From contig WFMU01000259.1 of NCBI GenBank assembly GCA_015488935.1, positions 1 through 7,588 of the forward strand: a stretch of DNA of 7,588 nucleotides, written 5' to 3'. Of this stretch, positions 6,256 to 7,588 are shown one piece after another. Below the pieces are notes generated by a model, which was not told the DNA's origin, did not search any database, and saw only the letters and a program-made list of their open reading frames with translations. Position numbers and translations under genes: made by a program. Numbering within the stretch: position 1 is the first letter of the stretch; the number at the start of each line of letters is the position of its first letter. Source of the DNA: Flavobacteriaceae bacterium. Lineage in GTDB: Bacteria; Bacteroidota; Bacteroidia; Flavobacteriales; Flavobacteriaceae.

Positions 6256-7377
6256 CTATATAAAAAATAAATCTGAAGTAATTCCATCTATTAAAAACAG
6301 TCCTTTTTGTGTTGCTAATAAGGTGTTATTTTTAATTTTTAGCGTACCATTTGTAAGGTGTTTTTTACTCTTTTTATATAAATAATCTGCTTTTTCTTTT
6401 CCGAATTTTTCTGTAATTTTAGTAAGAGAAACTCCCCAAATAGTACGTAATCCAATCATTATAGTCTCGTTAAATAGGTCGTTTTGTGATAGTATTTCTA
6501 TTTCTTGAGGTATTTTATTTTCCTGTAATGCTTTTATGTATTTTGTGTTATTGCTTACATTCCAACTCCGCTGTTTTCCATGAAATGAATGTGCAGATGG
6601 ACCAATGCCAAGATATTTTTTTCCTTGCCAATACGAGGTGTTATGTTTAGAGAAAAATCCTTCTTTTCCGAAGTTTGAGATTTCGTAATGTATAAAATTT
6701 TGTTGTCTGGTTTCTGCTACTAATATTTTAAAATGTTCTAATGCCAATTCTTCATCAATTGGTGGGTATTTTTTTGATTTAATTAATTGATACAAAGCTG
6801 TTTTATTTTCTACTGTTAAAGCATAACTAGAGATATGATTTACACCTAAATCAAAAGCGGTTTGTAGATTTTTTTTCCATTTTTCTATACTTAAATTAGG
6901 AATACCATAAATTAAATCGATGGTAATATTATTAAAATATTTTGTTGCTGTTTTTAGTGCGTTTATTGCTTCTTTTGCATTGTGTGCTCTATGCATAAAT
7001 TTTAAATCATCGTTAAAAAACGATTGTACGCCAATACTCAATCTATTAATTGGTGTTTTAGAGAGTGCAATTATCTTTTTGGCATCTAAATCATCTGGAT
7101 TTGCTTCTAGGGTAATTTCTGGATTATCAATAACAGTATAATTCTTAGAAATAGTGTTTATTAGAAATTGCAATTCATCAATAGATAATAAACTAGGTGT
7201 TCCACCGCCAAAATAAATGGTTTGTATGGGTTCTGCAATTTCATGTTTACATAAAATAAGTTCTTTGGCTAATGCTTGTATTACATTGTTTTTCTTTTTT
7301 AATGAAGTAGAAAAATGAAAATCGCAATAATAGCATGCTTGTTTGCAAAATGGTATGTGAATATAAATTCCAGCCAC
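6256..7377 (-). CDS. hemW: Radical SAM heme chaperone HemW (HemN-like)
   Basis: This 373-residue radical SAM protein fits the HemW family (E. coli HemW 378), cytoplasmic proteins thought to bind heme and deliver it to target enzymes such as respiratory chain components. CKQACYYCDF (11-20) supplies the 4Fe-4S ligands Cys11, Cys15 and Cys18 in the CxxxCxxC order. The residue two after Cys18 is Phe where true coproporphyrinogen dehydrogenase HemN has a further cysteine. YFGGGTPSLL (55-64), LEANPDD (90-96), RLSIGVQSF (112-120) and DLIYGIPN (154-161) are radical SAM core motifs. HNTSYW (245-250) is the HNxxYW motif typical of HemW, followed by LGIGPSAHSF (256-265) and a winged-helix-like C-terminal part. 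The start is GTG at 7377, because the family begins MAGIYIHIPFC and there is no suitable ATG upstream. The gene is the first minus-strand gene here, 126 bases upstream of the VIT1-like start; that gap contains a separate promoter box, so co-transcription is uncertain. Confidence 0.93.
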   Translation of the reverse strand: MAGIYIHIPFCKQACYYCDFHFSTSLKKKNNVIQALAKELILCKHEIAEPIQTIYFGGGTPSLLSIDELQFLINTISKNYTVIDNPEITLEANPDDLDAKKIIALSKTPINRLSIGVQSFFNDDLKFMHRAHNAKEAINALKTATKYFNNITIDLIYGIPNLSIEKWKKNLQTAFDLGVNHISSYALTVENKTALYQLIKSKKYPPIDEELALEHFKILVAETRQQNFIHYEISNFGKEGFFSKHNTSYWQGKKYLGIGPSAHSFHGKQRSWNVSNNTKYIKALQENKIPQEIEILSQNDLFNETIMIGLRTIWGVSLTKITEKFGKEKADYLYKKSKKHLTNGTLKIKNNTLLATQKGLFLIDGITSDLFFI

Positions 7378-7487
7378 GATAATTGGTTTATAATTTTGCT
7401 AAAGTAACAACTCTTTTGCAGTATTTGGTAATTAATGCTTAAAATCAAAACATGATTTTTGTTATCTTTTTAGCAATTTCTAAATTG

Positions 7488-7495
7488 TAACTTTG
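7488..7495 (+). promoter_or_regulatory. Bacteroidota-type -7 promoter box for the right-edge gene
   Basis: TAACTTTG matches TAnnTTTG perfectly and sits 24 bases upstream of ATG 7520, which predicts a short leader. At the usual -33 position there is only a T-rich stretch; a TTTG occurs at 7458-7461 but is spaced too far (26 bases). The divergent hemW promoter must share this gap (7378-7519). Its best minus-strand candidate is TACTTTAG at 7399-7406, which has one mismatch. Confidence 0.48.
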
Positions 7496-7519
7496 AGTAT
7501 AATTTTAAATTTTAGCCTT

Positions 7520-7588
7520 ATGTATGTAAACATTGTATCATTTAAAGTACGAGAAGGAGAGTATATTACTTTTATTGAACTTCAAAAA
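7520..7588 (+). CDS. N-terminal start of an unrecognised protein, cut by the window edge
   Basis: Twenty-three codons are open from ATG 7520 to the end of the window, beginning MYVNIVSFKVREGEYITFIE. The next ATG (7524) is in another frame and runs straight into a stop, so 7520 is the natural start. The gene is divergent from hemW with a well-placed TAACTTTG box upstream, which supports a real gene. I do not recognise it with confidence. The FKVREGEYITFIELQK stretch faintly recalls the first strand and helix of small S4-type RNA-binding proteins (YaaA/YbcJ-like), but 23 residues are too few to decide. Confidence 0.55.
   Translation, partial: MYVNIVSFKVREGEYITFIELQK

Noticed and set aside
6185..6385. 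66-codon plus-strand open frame beginning between the VIT1-like gene and hemW
   Set aside because: Two thirds of it is antisense to the hemW 3' end, and its Phe/Leu-rich content reflects A+T-rich DNA. A small membrane peptide is not supported.

Overview
The window looks like ordinary chromosome of an AT-rich member of the Bacteroidota, probably a flavobacterium. Three things point there. The left edge carries the end of a gene resembling the type IX secretion 'Plug' family (DUF5103-like). Strong Shine-Dalgarno sites are absent upstream of the genes. Two intergenic regions carry perfect copies of the Bacteroidota -7 promoter consensus TAnnTTTG. I see no phage, IS transposase, CRISPR array, tRNA or rRNA.

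Layout from left to right. Positions 1-283 (+) are the C-terminus of the Plug-like protein. Positions 284-529 are a convergent gap holding a cluster of nested inverted and direct repeats that is locally richer in G+C. A large ADP-forming acyl-CoA synthetase lies at 530-2581 (-). A 171-bp divergent promoter region follows, then a LysN-like PLP aminotransferase at 2753-3991 (+). Its 3' end overlaps by 26 bp the convergent succinate-semialdehyde dehydrogenase gabD at 3966-5417 (-). Immediately upstream of gabD in the same transcription unit is a VIT1/CCC1-family membrane metal transporter at 5419-6129 (-). Next comes hemW at 6256-7377 (-), and a divergent gene starts at 7520 (+) and runs off the window.

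The three central metabolic enzymes can be read as a degradation module. The aminotransferase would remove an amino group, GabD would oxidise a semialdehyde to the acid (succinate is the family substrate), and the ADP-forming ligase would interconvert an acid with its CoA thioester at the cost or gain of one ATP. The co-location is seen in the sequence; the joint pathway and the ligase substrate are inferred. The VIT1-like gene and gabD share a TAA-A-ATG junction, which suggests translational coupling although no metabolic link between them is obvious.

I did not find a clearly novel system. The items most worth a second look are the nested repeat element at about 365-541, the aminotransferase/GabD/acyl-CoA ligase neighbourhood, and the convergent overlap with its inverted repeat at 3985-4001.
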